64,000 bases of DNA from Orientallactaga sibirica. Lineage: Eukaryota; Chordata; Mammalia; Rodentia; Dipodidae. The position numbers and the translations under genes were made by a program. Under the pieces are notes generated by a model. The model was not told the DNA's origin, searched no databases, and worked only from the letters and a program-made list of their open reading frames with translations. Where the stretch lies: positions 5,412,001 to 5,476,000 of the forward strand of contig JAEOAD010000018.1 in NCBI GenBank assembly GCA_036365145.1, in the 5' to 3' direction. Within the stretch, counting starts at the first letter, position 1; the number at the start of each line of letters is the position of its first letter. Of this stretch, positions 1-10,896 are shown piece by piece.

Positions 1-199
1 TAAAATATATTTTTAAAAAATCTCAGGACAACTGCAGATGTATCGCCTCCCAAGACTGCTTTCTGGGGAGACCACCCAAGGTAGTAGAGGCCTTGGGTTA
101 TGGAACCAACTCTGAGTGCTACTCTTTGTATCAAATTGAACTCTCTCCTCCCCCCCCCCCACCCCCCAGGCCTTGGTTGTGAGATGACCTTTTGTTTCA

Positions 200-332
200 C
201 TTTGTTTTTCCGAGGTAGGCTCTCACTCTAGCCCAGGCTGACCTGGAACTCATTCTGTTCCAGGCTGGCCTTGAACTCACAGTGAGCCCCCTACCTCTGC
301 CTCCCAAGTGCTGGGATTAAAGGTATGTTAGG
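200..332 (-). mobile_element. B1-type SINE, diverged
   Basis: Inverted B1 from a CGAGGTAGG box to GGGATTAAAGGT. Confidence 0.75.
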
Positions 333-376
333 CTTTGCAAGCAAGCACCTTATCCTCTAAGCCATCTGTCCAGCCT
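331..376 (-). mobile_element. DIP-type SINE fragment
   Basis: Only the head of the element, inverted: GCAAGCACCTTATCC to CTGTCCAGCC. Confidence 0.6.
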
Positions 377-391
377 CTTTTTCTCTTTTAT

Positions 392-512
392 AATTCTTTT
401 TCTTGTTTGGAGACAGGGACTCACTATGTAGTCCAGGCTGGCCTCCAACTCTCTATCCTCCTGACTTACTTCCATCTTGGGGCTAGGATCACAACCATGC
501 CTGCTAGGCCTG
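392..512 (-). mobile_element. B1-type SINE, old and diverged
   Basis: Keeps GGGACTCACTATGTAGTCCAGG and CCATGCCTG-type boxes but has lost much of the middle. Confidence 0.6.
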
Positions 513-1019
513 GCTCCAGAGCCTTCCTTGACACCCTCCCAAACTAATCTGCCCCAGCTCCATGTTCATACCCAGGTGACAATGTTACCTCTGGAGATAG
601 ACATCTTGTTCCCCATTATTGGTTTCTAAGCCACCAAACAACAGAATCTTACTGGTTTACAGTTCTGAAGGGTAAAGCTCAAACCCTGGGTATGATCCGT
701 GAGGAGGCTCTGGCCATTGCTTACCTGCCTCTTCCCAGCCATCTGGTACTTGCTTGCAATCTTTGGCTTGTGTCAGCATCACTCCAACTTCTGCCTCTAT
801 CATCCCATGGCCTTTTCCTTGCATGTCTATCTGTGTTTCTGATTTCTCTTCCTACGAAGACTGCAGTCTACATCTCCCAAGACCTATTTCCAAATAACAG
901 GTGTCCTAGTTAGGACTTGAAGATACCCTTGTGGGGACATAATCCAACCCCTCGGTTGAGCTCCGGTTGGCACTCTGTAAAATGGTGACTGTAAGAAAAA
1001 AGTACTTACTTTGTTGAGC
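513..1019. other. Single-copy stretch, no gene recognised
   Basis: Mixed-composition sequence between diverged SINEs and the GC-rich block. I see no splice-bounded frame or clear repeat. Confidence 0.5.
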
Positions 1020-1668
1020 CACGGAAGAAGTAATGACTGTCAGGTAGGAACGGCCTTGCGGGGGGAGGGGTGAGAAGGGGCCCGCTGGCTCTAGCCTGCT
1101 TCCCTTCCCCATTATAGTAAAGGAGGGTCGGGTGCCTGCCTGTATCCCCAGACAGCTGACATGCACGCAACTTTCCCCGCACACCGAGGAGACTTGGGCA
1201 ATAGGAATCCGAGCAGGGTCCCGGGGAGGGGCAGGGCGCACAAGTTTGGGTTAAGGCACCAGGAGATGCCTAAGTGCGTCCACCAGGCCTCTAAGGTTAG
1301 AGTCCTAAAGGTCTAGCTCAGTCCGCCTATACCCTACCCCTGTAGTTAACCACGCCCCGGTCCTGGTCCCGCCACTGGGGCTCCGCCTTGCGCTGGTACC
1401 CGTTCCCTGCCCCAGTTGGTTTCTCATTCTGTTTCGTCCGGACCCGGAACGCACCACGGTTCTGGCCCTGGGAAGGGCGCGGTGACCTCTGGGTTCCTTC
1501 ACAATAAGCCTCGGCTGGGTCCCTGGTCCACCAGCTCTGTCTATCAAAGCGAAGGGAGCGAATCCATAGCTGAGGACCCATCTCTTCCCACCGCTGCCCT
1601 CTCTCTGCGGAGGAATGCCGCAGGCTCCAGGACCACGCAGGGTATGCCCACACATTCGGTTATTGGCA
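1020..1668. promoter_or_regulatory. GC-rich, CpG-containing single-copy block; possible minor CpG island or unidentified exon
   Basis: A SINE-free stretch with far more CpG than its surroundings (for example GTCCGGACCCGGAACG near 1437 and GGGCGCGGTGACC near 1475). An inverted CCAAT (ATTGG at 1662-1666) lies at its right edge, pointing to the minus strand if it is used. Open frames exist on both strands but none resembles a protein I know. It could be a weak promoter, for instance of a gene leaving to the left. Confidence 0.4.
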
Positions 1669-1673
1669 AAAGA

Positions 1674-1835
1674 AGCCTGGGTCTGCTTCGCGGTTAAGGC
1701 GCTTGCCTGCCAAGCCTAAGGACGGAGGTTTGATTTCCCAGTACCCACGTAAGCCAGCTGCACAAAGTAGCACACGTATCTCGAGTTTGTTTGTAGTGGA
1801 TGGAGGCTCTGGTGTCCCTATTCTCTCTTTCTTTC
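1674..1835 (+). mobile_element. DIP-type SINE
   Basis: Head CTTCGCGGTTAAGGCGCTTGC through TATCTCGAGTTTG to the CT-rich end; followed by TTTA/AAAT-rich tail DNA. Confidence 0.75.
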
Positions 1836-2104
1836 TTTTTTTATTTATTTATTTTACACACTGTCTCTTTTTTCTCAAATAAATAAATAAATAAATGTTT
1901 TATTTATTAGAAAAAGAAAATGGCAGGAAATTAAAACCCACGCCAGCAGAAGGAAAGAAAAAAATTTTTTTTCTCAAGCCGTGTGCTTGCAGTGCTTTGG
2001 ACCACTTCTTTTCTGGACTAGTGACCATCTTTGGTAGCTTGAGTCAGAGTCTGACCAGGGTCAAGCAAGGGCTGTGGGCCTGAAGACAGCCACTCAGCAT
2101 CTGC

Positions 2105-2235
2105 AAAGGAATTCTAGAAGCATGGGCTCACCACTTTGAGCATCTGGCTTTACATGTGAACTGGGTAACTGACTCCAGACTACAGTCTTTGCAAACAAGT
2201 GCCTTTAACTGCTGAGCCATCTCCACAGTCTCCAA
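2105..2235 (-). mobile_element. DIP-type SINE, diverged
   Basis: GCATCTGGCTTTACATG and AACTGCTGAGCCATCTCC are retained. Confidence 0.7.
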
Positions 2236-2307
2236 GGTGAATTTCTTTCTTTTCTTTCTTTTTATTTTATTTATTTATTTTATTTATTTATTTATTTATT
2301 TATTTAT

Positions 2308-2444
2308 TGAGGTAGGGTCTCCCTCCAACCCAGGCTGACCTGGAATTCAATATGTAGTCTCAGGCTGGCCTCAAACTCACAGCGATCCTCCTACCTCTGC
2401 CTCCCAAGTGCTGAGATTAAAGGTATGTGCCACCACACCTGGGT
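2308..2444 (-). mobile_element. B1-type SINE
   Basis: Complete inverted copy, preceded by a (TTTA)n stretch from 2260. Confidence 0.85.
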
Positions 2445-2457
2445 CCTAACATTTAAA

Positions 2458-2635
2458 AAAATATTTTTTATTTATTTATTTGCAAGGAGAGAGAATGGGC
2501 ATGCCAGGGCCTAGTGCCACCGCACATGAACTCCAGACAGATGCACCACTTTGTGCATCTGGCTTTATGTGGGTACTGAGAAATAGAACCCAGGCTTTCC
2601 AAACAAGTGCCTTTAACAGCTGAGCCATCTCCCCT
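2458..2635 (-). mobile_element. DIP-type SINE
   Basis: Inverted copy with (TTTA) tail, GAGAATGGGCATGCCAGGG and GAGCCATCTCC. Confidence 0.85.
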
Positions 2636-2661
2636 TTTAAACTTTTTATTTTTATTTTTAT

Positions 2662-2811
2662 TTTTTGGTTTTCTGAGATAGGGTCTCACTCTAGCTCAGG
2701 CTGACCTGGAATTCACTATGTAGTCTCAGGGTGGCCTCGAACTCACAATGATCCTCCTACCTCTGCCTCCCGAATGCTGGGATTAAAGGCGTGTGCCACC
2801 ATGTCCAGCTT
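2662..2811 (-). mobile_element. B1-type SINE
   Basis: Complete inverted copy. The flanks TTTAAACTTTTTATT at 2636 and TTTAAACTTTTTATT at 2811 look like its target-site duplication. Confidence 0.85.
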
Positions 2812-2945
2812 TAAACTTTTTATTGACAGCTTCCATAAGTACAGACAATAAACCATGATAATTTCCACCCCACCCCAATTCTTCCCCTCTCAAATCCACC
2901 CTCCACTGAATCCCTTCTTCCTTCTTTCCAATTAGTCTTTTTTCT
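2812..2945 (-). mobile_element. L1 3' end fragment
   Basis: Inverted match to the L1 3' end seen elsewhere in the window: TTTATTGACAGCTTCCAT, then CAATAAACCATGATAATT and CCCTCTC-rich DNA. Confidence 0.65.
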
Positions 2946-2956
2946 TCTGTGTATGT

Positions 2957-3053
2957 GTGTTTTCATGTGAGGGTCTCATTAACCCAGGCTGACCTGGAAC
3001 TCATTCTGTAGTTCCAGACTGGCCTTGAACTCACAGCAATCCTCCTACCTCTG
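2957..3053 (-). mobile_element. B1-type SINE fragment
   Basis: Inverted B1 from GAGGGTCTCATT to CCTCCTACCTCTG, where a DIP element begins abruptly. Confidence 0.7.
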
Positions 3054-3190
3054 TGGAGATGGCTTAGCAGTTAAGGTGCTTGCCTGTGGAGCCTAAGGAC
3101 CCAGGTTCAATTCCCCAGTACCCATGTAAGCCAGATGCACAAGAAGGCACAGACGTCTGGCATTCATTTGCAGTGGCTATGGGCTACAGT
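3054..3190 (+). mobile_element. DIP-type SINE
   Basis: Starts TGGAGATGGCTTAGCAG and runs to GCAGTGGCTATGGGC, then joins a short B1-like GTGAGACCCTATACC piece. Confidence 0.75.
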
Positions 3191-3228
3191 GAGACCCTAT
3201 ACCGGGGTTGGGGGGGGGTTAGAAATGC

Positions 3229-3391
3229 AGAGAGAGAGAATGGGCGTGCCAGGGTCTCCAGCCACTGAAAACAAACTCCAGATGCATGTGCCACCTTGTG
3301 CATCTGGTTTATGTGGGTACTGGGGAATTGAACCTGGATCCTTAGGATTTCATAGGCAAGTACCTTAACCGCTAAGCCATCTCTCCAGCCC
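3229..3391 (-). mobile_element. DIP-type SINE
   Basis: Inverted copy ending GCTAAGCCATCTCTCCAGCCC. Confidence 0.85.
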
Positions 3392-3404
3392 ATATTTTTA
3401 GGAC

Positions 3405-3491
3405 CTGGAGGATGTGGGACCTGGAGAATCGAACCTGGGTCCTTAGGCTTTATAGGAATGCACCTTAACCACTAAGCCATCTCTCTAGCCC
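3405..3491 (-). mobile_element. DIP-type SINE fragment
   Basis: Second inverted head: GGACCTGGAGAATCGAACC to CCATCTCTCTAGCCC. Confidence 0.75.
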
Positions 3492-3685
3492 TGGATCCCT
3501 CATTTCTGTTGCTCTTGGGTCCACTGCTCTGGTGTCAGGGTTTTCTTACTCAAAGGCATGGATGTGCAGGAGCTCTTCTGCTAAGCACTATATTCACCAG
3601 CCAGTGTCTTTGAAGCAGTGGCTTTTCCTTAAACTTAGTGAACACCACCAGGACTCAGAAGCTGGTTGCACAAGAGTTGAGGGTT

Positions 3686-4159
3686 CTCATATATTAATGC
3701 TACTCTTATATTTGGTTAGAGAAGCTTCTCTTTTCAGATGGTGGCAAACTTGGGATAACTCAGAAGGCACCATGGTGCTGAGAAGGGACAGAGGAGTGTT
3801 CAGCACTGAAACATCTCACACCCACCTTCCAAGGCTCAGGGTCCATTGTGGAAGAGGGGACAGAAAGACTGTAAGAGCCAAAGGAAGAGCAGGACTCCTT
3901 ACAACGTGCTCTTCCAGACACAAAATGGCCTGGATATCCATGACCCCACAGTGCCTGACACTACCTACATTAAGACCATCATAATAGGAGGAAAAGATCA
4001 TGACATCAAACTGGAAAGAAAGACTTATTGAGAGGGGGAGGGGATATGATGGAGAGTGAAGTTTCAAAGGGGAATGTGGGGAGAGGGAGGGAAGTACCAT
4101 GGGATATTGTCTACAATTAAAGAAGTTGTCAATTAAAGAAAAATGGGAAAAAAAAAAAA
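3686..4159 (+). mobile_element. 5'-truncated L1 3' end with target-site duplication
   Basis: Carries only the L1 3'UTR (AGAGAAGCTTCTCTTTTCAG, then CAAAATGGCCTGGATATCC, then GGATATTGTCTACAATTA) and an A tail. The host sequence AAGAGTTGAGGGTT is present at 3672-3685 and again at 4160-4173, so this is a clean retrotransposition into single-copy DNA. Confidence 0.9.
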
Positions 4160-4314
4160 AAGAGTTGAGGGTTGTGCCCTCCACTTCTTCATGCTCCACC
4201 TCCAGGTCCCATTGCAGCTTCTCACCGAGGTAGTGGCTACTGAGTTCCATCTCTGACACCAACCAAGTGTGGACAGCCTCTCAGCGGATCCTACTGCCAT
4301 TAAAAATTATTTTT

Positions 4315-4425
4315 TAAGCACTCAGGAGGCAGAGGTAGGAGGATTGCCACAAGTTTGAGGCCACCTGAGACTACATAGTGAATTCCAGGTCAGGTCAGCC
4401 TGAGCTAGAATGAGACCCTACCTCG

Positions 4426-4455
<30 letters not shown>
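4315..4455 (+). mobile_element. B1-type SINE, 5'-truncated
   Basis: Begins at AGCACTCAGGAGGC and ends in a long A run. Confidence 0.8.
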
Positions 4456-4460
<5 letters not shown>

Positions 4461-4554
4461 AAAGTAGAAAAAAATGAAGCTGGCATTTGCCTCCCACTAT
4501 ATGCAAAAATTCCTGGAAATTATTAATGGATCAAGTTCTTAAATATGGAAAGAA

Positions 4555-5128
4555 CAGTTAATTTGACAGCGTATGAACCATGCCAAAGCAGCCTAGGGGA
4601 GTAAAAGAAAAAAAAAAAAACAGCAAAATACACTCTTCTACTAAAAAGTGAAGGTGTATAAGAAATTAACAACTGCAACAGAGAAGTAGAACAGATCCAG
4701 AGTGTCTAGAGCCCACAGAAGCAGGCAGAAGCAGCTCCAGCAGCAGCAGCAGCAGCAGCAGCACCAGGTCTGCGGCCACAGCCACCAAGCTCGGCCTGAG
4801 ATGCAGAAAAAGCCTGGTGAGAAAATATTCCACTCACAACAGGCTCCTCACAAACTCAAGAAACATGAAGGGGAGGACAGCTGGGACCAGCACAAAATGG
4901 CCTGGATATCCATGAACTCACAGTGCCTGACACTACCTACACAAGACCATCATAATAGGAGAAAAGATCATGACATCAAAACCAAAGAGAGATTGATTGA
5001 GAACGGGAGGGGATATAATGGAGAGTGGAGTTTCAAAGGGGAAAGTGAAGGGAGGGAGAGAATTATCATGGGATATTGTCTACAGTTATGGATGTTGTCA
5101 ATAAAAAATAAATTAAATTTTAAAAAAT
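4555..5128 (+). mobile_element. Internally deleted L1: 5'UTR joined directly to 3'UTR
   Basis: Bases 4570-4894 match the L1 5'UTR of the element at 8.6 kb (CCAAAGCAGCCTAGGG, AAAAAGTGAAGGTGTA). At about 4894 the sequence jumps to the L1 3'UTR (CAAAATGGCCTGGATATCC) and runs to the 3' end. Both ORFs are absent. ATATGGAAAGAA at 4543-4554 and 5129-5140 is a 12-bp target-site duplication, so the deleted form was itself retrotransposed. The junction (GGGACCAG/CACAAAATGG) lacks an obvious GT donor in the related copy. Confidence 0.85.
4738..4761 (+). repeat. (CAG)8 trinucleotide repeat
   Basis: Perfect run inside the L1 5'UTR-derived part of the deleted L1; no counterpart in the other 5'UTR copy. 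Confidence 0.9.
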
Positions 5129-5254
5129 ATATGGAAAGAAAATCAGTGGATAAGACATTTGTATGGCATGCATGAGGCTCTGAGATTGATTTTTGGCACT
5201 GAGGAAGTTTTTTTGTGTGTGTTTTTATTTTTCTTTTTTCTTTTTCTTTTTTTT

Positions 5255-6797
5255 TTTTTAATTGACAACTTCCTTAATTGTAGACAATATCCCATGGCAC
5301 TTCCCTCCCTCCCCCCACTTTCCCCTTTGAAACTCCACTCTATCATATCTCCTCCCCCTCTCAATCAGTCTCTCTTCTCATTTTGATGTCATCATCTTTT
5401 CCTCCTATTATGATGGTCTTGTGTAGGTAGTGTCAGGCACTGTGAGGTCATGGATATCCAGGCCATTTTGTGTCTGAAGGAGCACGTTATAAGTAGTCCT
5501 GCCCTTTCTTTGTCTCTTACATTCTTTCCACCACCTCTTCCGCATTGGACCCTGAGCCTTGGAAGGTGTGTTAGATATGTTTCAGTGCTGAGCACTCCTC
5601 TGTTCCTTCTTCTCAGCACCATGGTGCCTTCTGAGTCATCCCAAGGTCACCACCATCTGAAAAGAGAAGCTTCTCTAACCAAAAGTGAGAGTAGCTTTAA
5701 TATACGGGTATGGACATTAAGAGAAGTGCCTACTGGGCAGTTTGGTGTGCATAATATATACATTTAGCCAGAAACCAGCAGATGTTACACCCCTAGGGCT
5801 CAAGGTTACCCCTCTTGTATGTTTTCAGTATCAGGCATGTATCCCCTCCCATGGAGTGGGTCTCAAGTCCAATTAGAGAGCAGTTGGTTTCCCCTATAAC
5901 AGGCATGCCAGTATTGCATCCATTAGCTCATTTGGCCTGGCAAATTTAAGGCTTGCAGTGTCCACTGTTGAGTATCTTTACTGGTGTTTATCTCTCTCCC
6001 ACTGAACTGCATGCAATGTAGCTTTTTCCAGCTTTCTGTCAGGTGATCCACATGGAGGAGGCTTTTAGCTCAGCTCCAGCAGGATTTCTCAGTGATCTTG
6101 CAGCCCAAGTATGTGGAGTCTTCAGCAATAGGGTCTTACCATCTATTCCTGGTGGGAAACCAAGGACCTTGGCAATGACCTATATATTTTTTTTCAAAGT
6201 AGGGTCTCACTCCAGCTCAGGCTGACCTGGAATTCACTATGTAGTCTTATGGTGGCCTTGAACTCATGGTGATCCTCCTACCTCTGCCTCCCAAGTGCTG
6301 GGACTAAAGGTGTGCACCACCATGCCTGGCTTTGACCGATAATGTTTTGGGGGTATCTGTGACCTCCCTGGCCAACAAATCACTGGAAGGTATCCCATCC
6401 CTGGCACTAAAAATTTTCTAGAAACAACCTATTGCTTCTGAGTGTTCCATTGTCCAGAAAAGTAGGTTGCCATATGACTTATTTATATCTTCTTAGATTT
6501 TGATTAGCCCTCCCTCCACCTTTCCTTTACTCAGTCTTTTCCCCTGACTTCACTTAGGCCTTTCATCACCATTAATCTGTGTTTCTACTTACATATATGT
6601 AATACCATCCTATTAAGTAACCCCCCTCTCTCCCTTTCTATTCCCTTTATATCCCCTTTCTAGCTTACTGGCTTCTGCTACTGACTTTTATTCCTACTCA
6701 CATAGAAGTCCAATCATTTGTAGCTAGGATCCACATATGAGAGAGAACATGTGATGTTTGGCTTTCTGGGCCTGCGTTACCTCACTAAGTATAATTA
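5255..6797 (-). mobile_element. 5'-truncated L1: end of ORF2 plus 3'UTR
   Basis: Inverted L1 from poly-T at 5250 through the 3'UTR to the last ORF2 codons near 6710-6795 (AACATGTGATGTTTGGC region). A B1 interrupts it at 6185-6333. Confidence 0.85.
6185..6333 (-). mobile_element. B1-type SINE inside L1
   Basis: Inverted copy. Target DNA TTGACC-like bases appear on both sides (TGACCTATA before, TTGACCGATA after). Confidence 0.85.
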
Positions 6798-6804
6798 TTT
6801 ATTT

Positions 6805-6847
<43 letters not shown>

Positions 6848-7078
6848 TTTGCAGAGACACAGAAAGAGACAGAAAGAGAGAGGGAGAAGAAGACAGATAG
6901 AGAGTGGGTGCACCAGCAGCTGTGAACGAAATCCAGATGCATGTGCCCCCTTGTGGGCAAGTGCGGCATTGCGCCTTTGCGTCACTGTATCTGGCTAAAC
7001 GTGGGACCTGGAGATTGGAACTGACGTTTTTAGGCTTAGCCGGCAGGCACCTTAACCACTAAGCCATCTCTCCAGCCC
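6798..7078 (-). mobile_element. Long DIP-type SINE
   Basis: Inverted copy with long (TTTA)n tail; has the extra GGGCAAGTGCGGCATTGCGCC block of the long variant. Confidence 0.85.
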
Positions 7079-7121
7079 TATTTTTTTATTTTTTAAAATA
7101 TTTTAAAAAATATTTTATTTG

Positions 7122-7272
7122 AGCCGGGCGTGGTGGCGCACGCCTTTAATCCCAGCGTTCAGGAGGCAAAGGTAGGAGGATTGCCATAAGTTCAAGGCCA
7201 CCCTGAGAAGACAGAGTGAATTCCAGGTCAGCCTGGACTAGAGTGAAACCCTATCTCGAAAAACCAAAAGAA
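7122..7272 (+). mobile_element. B1-type SINE
   Basis: Full copy beginning GCCGGGCGTGGTGGCGCACG. Confidence 0.9.
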
Positions 7273-7275
7273 AAA

Positions 7276-7456
7276 TTATTTATTTATTTATTTGAGAGAG
7301 AGAGAATGGGCATGCCAAGGCCTCCAGCCATTGCAAGCGAACTCCAGATGCATGCACCACCTTGTACATCTGGCTAACGTGGATCCTGGGGAATTGAACC
7401 TAAGTCCTTTAGCTTTGTAGGCAAGCACCTTAACTGATAAACCATCTCTCCAGCCC
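7276..7456 (-). mobile_element. DIP-type SINE
   Basis: Inverted full copy, tail TTTATTTATTTATTTG to CATCTCTCCAGCCC. Confidence 0.9.
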
Positions 7457-7489
7457 TGTGTTTTTTTTTAAGTGTTTTTTTTTTAAATA

Positions 7490-7683
7490 TTCATTTTTTA
7501 TTTATTCATTAGAGACAGAGAGAGAGTGAAAGAGAATGGGCACACCAGGGCCTCTAGCCCCTCAAATGAACTCCAGACGTATGCGCCACCTTGTGCATCT
7601 GGCTTACATGGGGTCTGGAGAATCAAACCTAGATCCTTAGCCTTCACAGGCAAGCAGCTTAATTGCTAAGCCATCTCTCCAGT
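7490..7683 (-). mobile_element. DIP-type SINE
   Basis: Inverted copy; GACGTATGCGCCACCTTGTG internal box. Confidence 0.85.
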
Positions 7684-7687
7684 GCTT

Positions 7688-7877
7688 GTGTTTTTATTTT
7701 TGAGGTAGGGTCTCACTCTAGTCCAGGTTGACTCACTCTGTAGTCCCAAGCTGGCCTCTAACTCAAAAACTAGAGTTCTGACAACACCATGCATCAAAGG
7801 AGGCTGAGACAGGAGTAGTCTAAGCTTCAGGCCAGCATAAACCATGTAATGAGAGCCTATTTCAAAAATCAAAAATG
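7688..7877. mobile_element. Two diverged B1-type fragments
   Basis: Inverted fragment 7688-7770 (GAGGTAGGGTCTCACTC) followed by an old + strand fragment 7790-7877 (AGGAGGCTGAGACAGGAG). Confidence 0.55.
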
Positions 7878-8039
7878 GGCTAGAGAGATTGTTCAGTGGT
7901 TAAGGCACTTGCCTGCAAAGCCTAAGGACACAAGTTTGATTCCCCAGTACTCATGCACAAGATGGTACATTTGTTTGGAGTTCTTTTGCAATGGTTAGTG
8001 GCCCTGGCATGCCCATTCTCTCTCTCTTTCTTTTTTTCT

Positions 8040-8178
8040 TTATCAAGGTAGGGATTCGCACTAGCCCAAGTAGACCTGGAATTCACTATGTAGTCTCAAG
8101 GTCACCTTGATCTCTTGACAATCCTACCTCTACCTCCCAAGTGCTGAGATTAAAGGTGTGCACCACCACGCCTGGCTT
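8040..8178 (-). mobile_element. B1-type SINE within DIP
   Basis: Inverted copy in the CT-rich part of the DIP element. Confidence 0.85.
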
Positions 8179-8289
8179 TCTCTCTGTCTTTCTGTCTATG
8201 TCTTCCTGCTTGCAAATAAATTATATATATATATATTTATATTTTATTTATATTTATTGTTGTTGTTTGGTTTTTTGTTTTGTTTTGCT

Positions 8290-8436
8290 TTTGTTTTTCG
8301 AGGCCAGGTCTCACTCTAGCTCAGGCTGACCTGGATTTCACTATGTAGTCTTAGAGTGGCCTTGAACTCATGGCAATCCTCCTACCTCTGCCTCCCAAGT
8401 GCTGGGATTAAAGGCATGCGCCACCATGCCCGACTG
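8290..8436 (-). mobile_element. B1-type SINE within DIP tail
   Basis: Inverted copy, CGAGGCCAGGTCTCACTC to CACCATGCCCGAC. Confidence 0.85.
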
Positions 8437-8461
8437 CAAATAAATAAAATATATTTTTTAA

Positions 8462-8597
8462 TGCTGGGTATGGTGATGCATACCTTTAATATCAGCACTC
8501 AGGAGGCTGAGGTAAGAGGATTGCTGTGAATTCAAAGTCAGCTTGGGCTACAGAATGAGTTCCATATCAACCTGGACTAGAGTGAGAACCTACTAGA
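8462..8597 (+). mobile_element. B1-type SINE
   Basis: Starts GCTGGGTATGGTGATGCATACC; abuts the 5' end of the large L1. Confidence 0.8.
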
Positions 8598-9859
8598 AAG
8601 GAATATTCTGAGACTTTCAGGTAAGATGGCAGCATAGTCACCACACCAAAGCAGCCTAGGGAGGGAAATAAACAAAAAAACAGCCAAATATGCTCTTCTA
8701 CCAAAAAGTGAAGGTGTAAAAGTTATTATCAAACAGCAGAGAGGCAGGAGAGACTATCTTCCAGAAAGGAGGAAACCAGCCAGAATCCTGCTGAGGTGCC
8801 TGCGGCCCCATCCACGTGCCTGCCAGGCCAACACAAAGCTGCAGGAGCAGAAACCAGGTGGAGGGATTTTTCCACTCACATCAGCCTCCTCGCAAAATCA
8901 GGAAACATAAAGGGGAAGATAGTAAGGAGCAGCTGCTGAAGAACATGAATGGGACCAGCTGATCAGCTAGGGCACAACTCTAGGCATCATGCACAGTCTC
9001 CCATTCCCTACACGCAGGTGCCGCAGAAAACCACCAGAGAACTCATTCAGGCCTGGCTGCTCGGTGTCCAGCACAGCTACTCAGATCACCAGATCCACAG
9101 CACAACACAGAGGGATCGAGGCAGGCACTCAACATTGGTAAGATTGGAAGCCATCCCAAAAGGTAACAGGGCCTACACAAAGGCAGTTACATAGACCTGC
9201 ACTGCAAGTGCTAATCTCTCTTTACATGTCAGGGCAGGTTATGAGTTACATATTCTTGGTTGGCTTTACCAGTCTCAAGTAAGCTGTATTTTGGGGTTTA
9301 TTATTGTTGCCTTTGACGTCTCCTGATTCATAGGGCCTTTGTCTTTTTCTTCTGTCATTATTGGGGTTAGGGTCTGACTTGGCCTCAGGCTGAACTGGAA
9401 CCCATTTCAGACCAGACTCAACCTCCCAGTTGACAGGATTAAGGGTATTGGATAACACACACCCTTAGGAACTTTGGCTTTATTAGATTGTCTGTTTATT
9501 TTAATCCCCACTCTTGCATAAATACTCTGTGCTGGTTTGGATTGAATGTGTATATTGATCAGTTGAATTTTAGGATTTGCTAATAAATTTCTCTACCCAG
9601 TCTACTACAATATTTGAATAGCAGGCAAACTCAACATCTAGGGTCATTTCTGCTGTTTTCTTGGAGTATAAGAGCTACACTTGGAAACTTAAACCCCTAC
9701 CATGAAGATATCTAAAGTTGTATTTATACAGCAAAGAACACTGCAGAAAATTAGAAAACCCAAGCATCAAATTAACTCAAGATGCAAAAATCTCTACATT
9801 ATAATACAAGAAACACAAAAAATCAAGACAATACAATCACACAAAAAATTATAAATCCA

Positions 9860-10004
9860 AGGCCGGGCATGGTGGTGCACGCCTTTAATCCCAGCACCCG
9901 GGAGGCAGAGGTAGGAGGATTGCCGAGAGTTCGAGGCCACCCTGAGACTACATATTTAATTCCAGATCAGCCTGGACCAGAGTGAGACCCTACCTCGCAA
10001 AACC

Positions 10005-10017
<13 letters not shown>
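9860..10017 (+). mobile_element. B1-type SINE in L1-A
   Basis: Full copy; ATAAATCCA at about 9850 and 10062 is the target-site duplication. Confidence 0.9.

Positions 10018-10063
<46 letters not shown>
10018..10063. repeat. (AT)n microsatellite
   Basis: About 22 perfect AT units grown from the A tail of the preceding B1. Confidence 0.95.
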
Positions 10064-10066
<3 letters not shown>

Positions 10067-10691
10067 CCATCAGTAACGACCCCCAGTGAGACTATTTTAG
10101 ATGAAATGCCTGACAAAGATTTCAAAAAATGATTATATCTACACTCAAAGAAATCAAAGAAGAATCCAAAGGAATCAAAGAAAAAAACAAAGGAATCAAA
10201 GAAGTAAACTTCTGAAAGAGAATACAGGAAACCAACTTAATGAAATAGGAGGTCAATACAAGATGTGAGTAAGGAAATAGAAATAATGAAAAAATACCAG
10301 TCAGAAATATTAGAAATGAAAAACAGAATAAGTCAAATAGAAAACTCCATAAAAAGTTTCACCAGTAGAATGGATCAAGTAGAGGACAGAATATCTAAAC
10401 TAGAAGACTAGATGGCATATCTATTAAAGTCCAACAGAGAGAAAGACAAACTAATAGGAAGGCATGAATGGGAATTTCAAGATATTAGGGACACTATGAA
10501 GAGATCAAACATAAGAATTCAGGGCATAGTAGAAGGAGAAAAATTTCATTCCAAAAGCACAGTAGGTATTTTCAACAAAATCATAGAAGAAAACTTCCCC
10601 CAAGTAGGGAAGCCAATACAGATACAGGAAGCCTATAGAACACCAAACAGACAAAATCAGGAAAAAACTTTTCACTGTCATTATTTTGTTT

Positions 10692-10843
10692 GTTTGTTTT
10701 GGTTTTCGAGGTAGGGTCTCACTCTAGCTCAGGCTGACCTGGAATTCACTATGTAGTCTCAGAGTGGCCTCAAACTCACGGTGATCCTCCTACCTCTGCC
10801 TCCCAAGTGCTAGGATTAAAGGCAGCCACCACCATGCCTGGCT
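10692..10843 (-). mobile_element. B1-type SINE in L1-A
   Basis: Inverted copy; CACTGTCAT flanks both ends. Confidence 0.9.
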
Positions 10844-10896
10844 CACTGTCATATTATGATTAAATTACAAAACACACAAACAAAAGAAAGTAAATT

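Larger units (their letters stand above)
7878..8460 (+). mobile_element. DIP-type SINE split by two B1 insertions
   Basis: DIP body 7878-8037, tail pieces at 8179-8232 and 8437-8460. TGCAAATAAA occurs before and after the second B1 as target-site duplication. Confidence 0.8.

Noticed and set aside
3532..3984. 150-codon frame
   Set aside because: It spans host DNA and an inserted L1 3'UTR across a target-site duplication, so it cannot be an old gene.
4894..4895. Canonical splicing as the origin of the L1 5'UTR-3'UTR junction
   Set aside because: The matching 5'UTR at 8960 reads CCAGCTGATC at the break, with no GT, so a standard donor is not shown; left open as a finding rather than stated.
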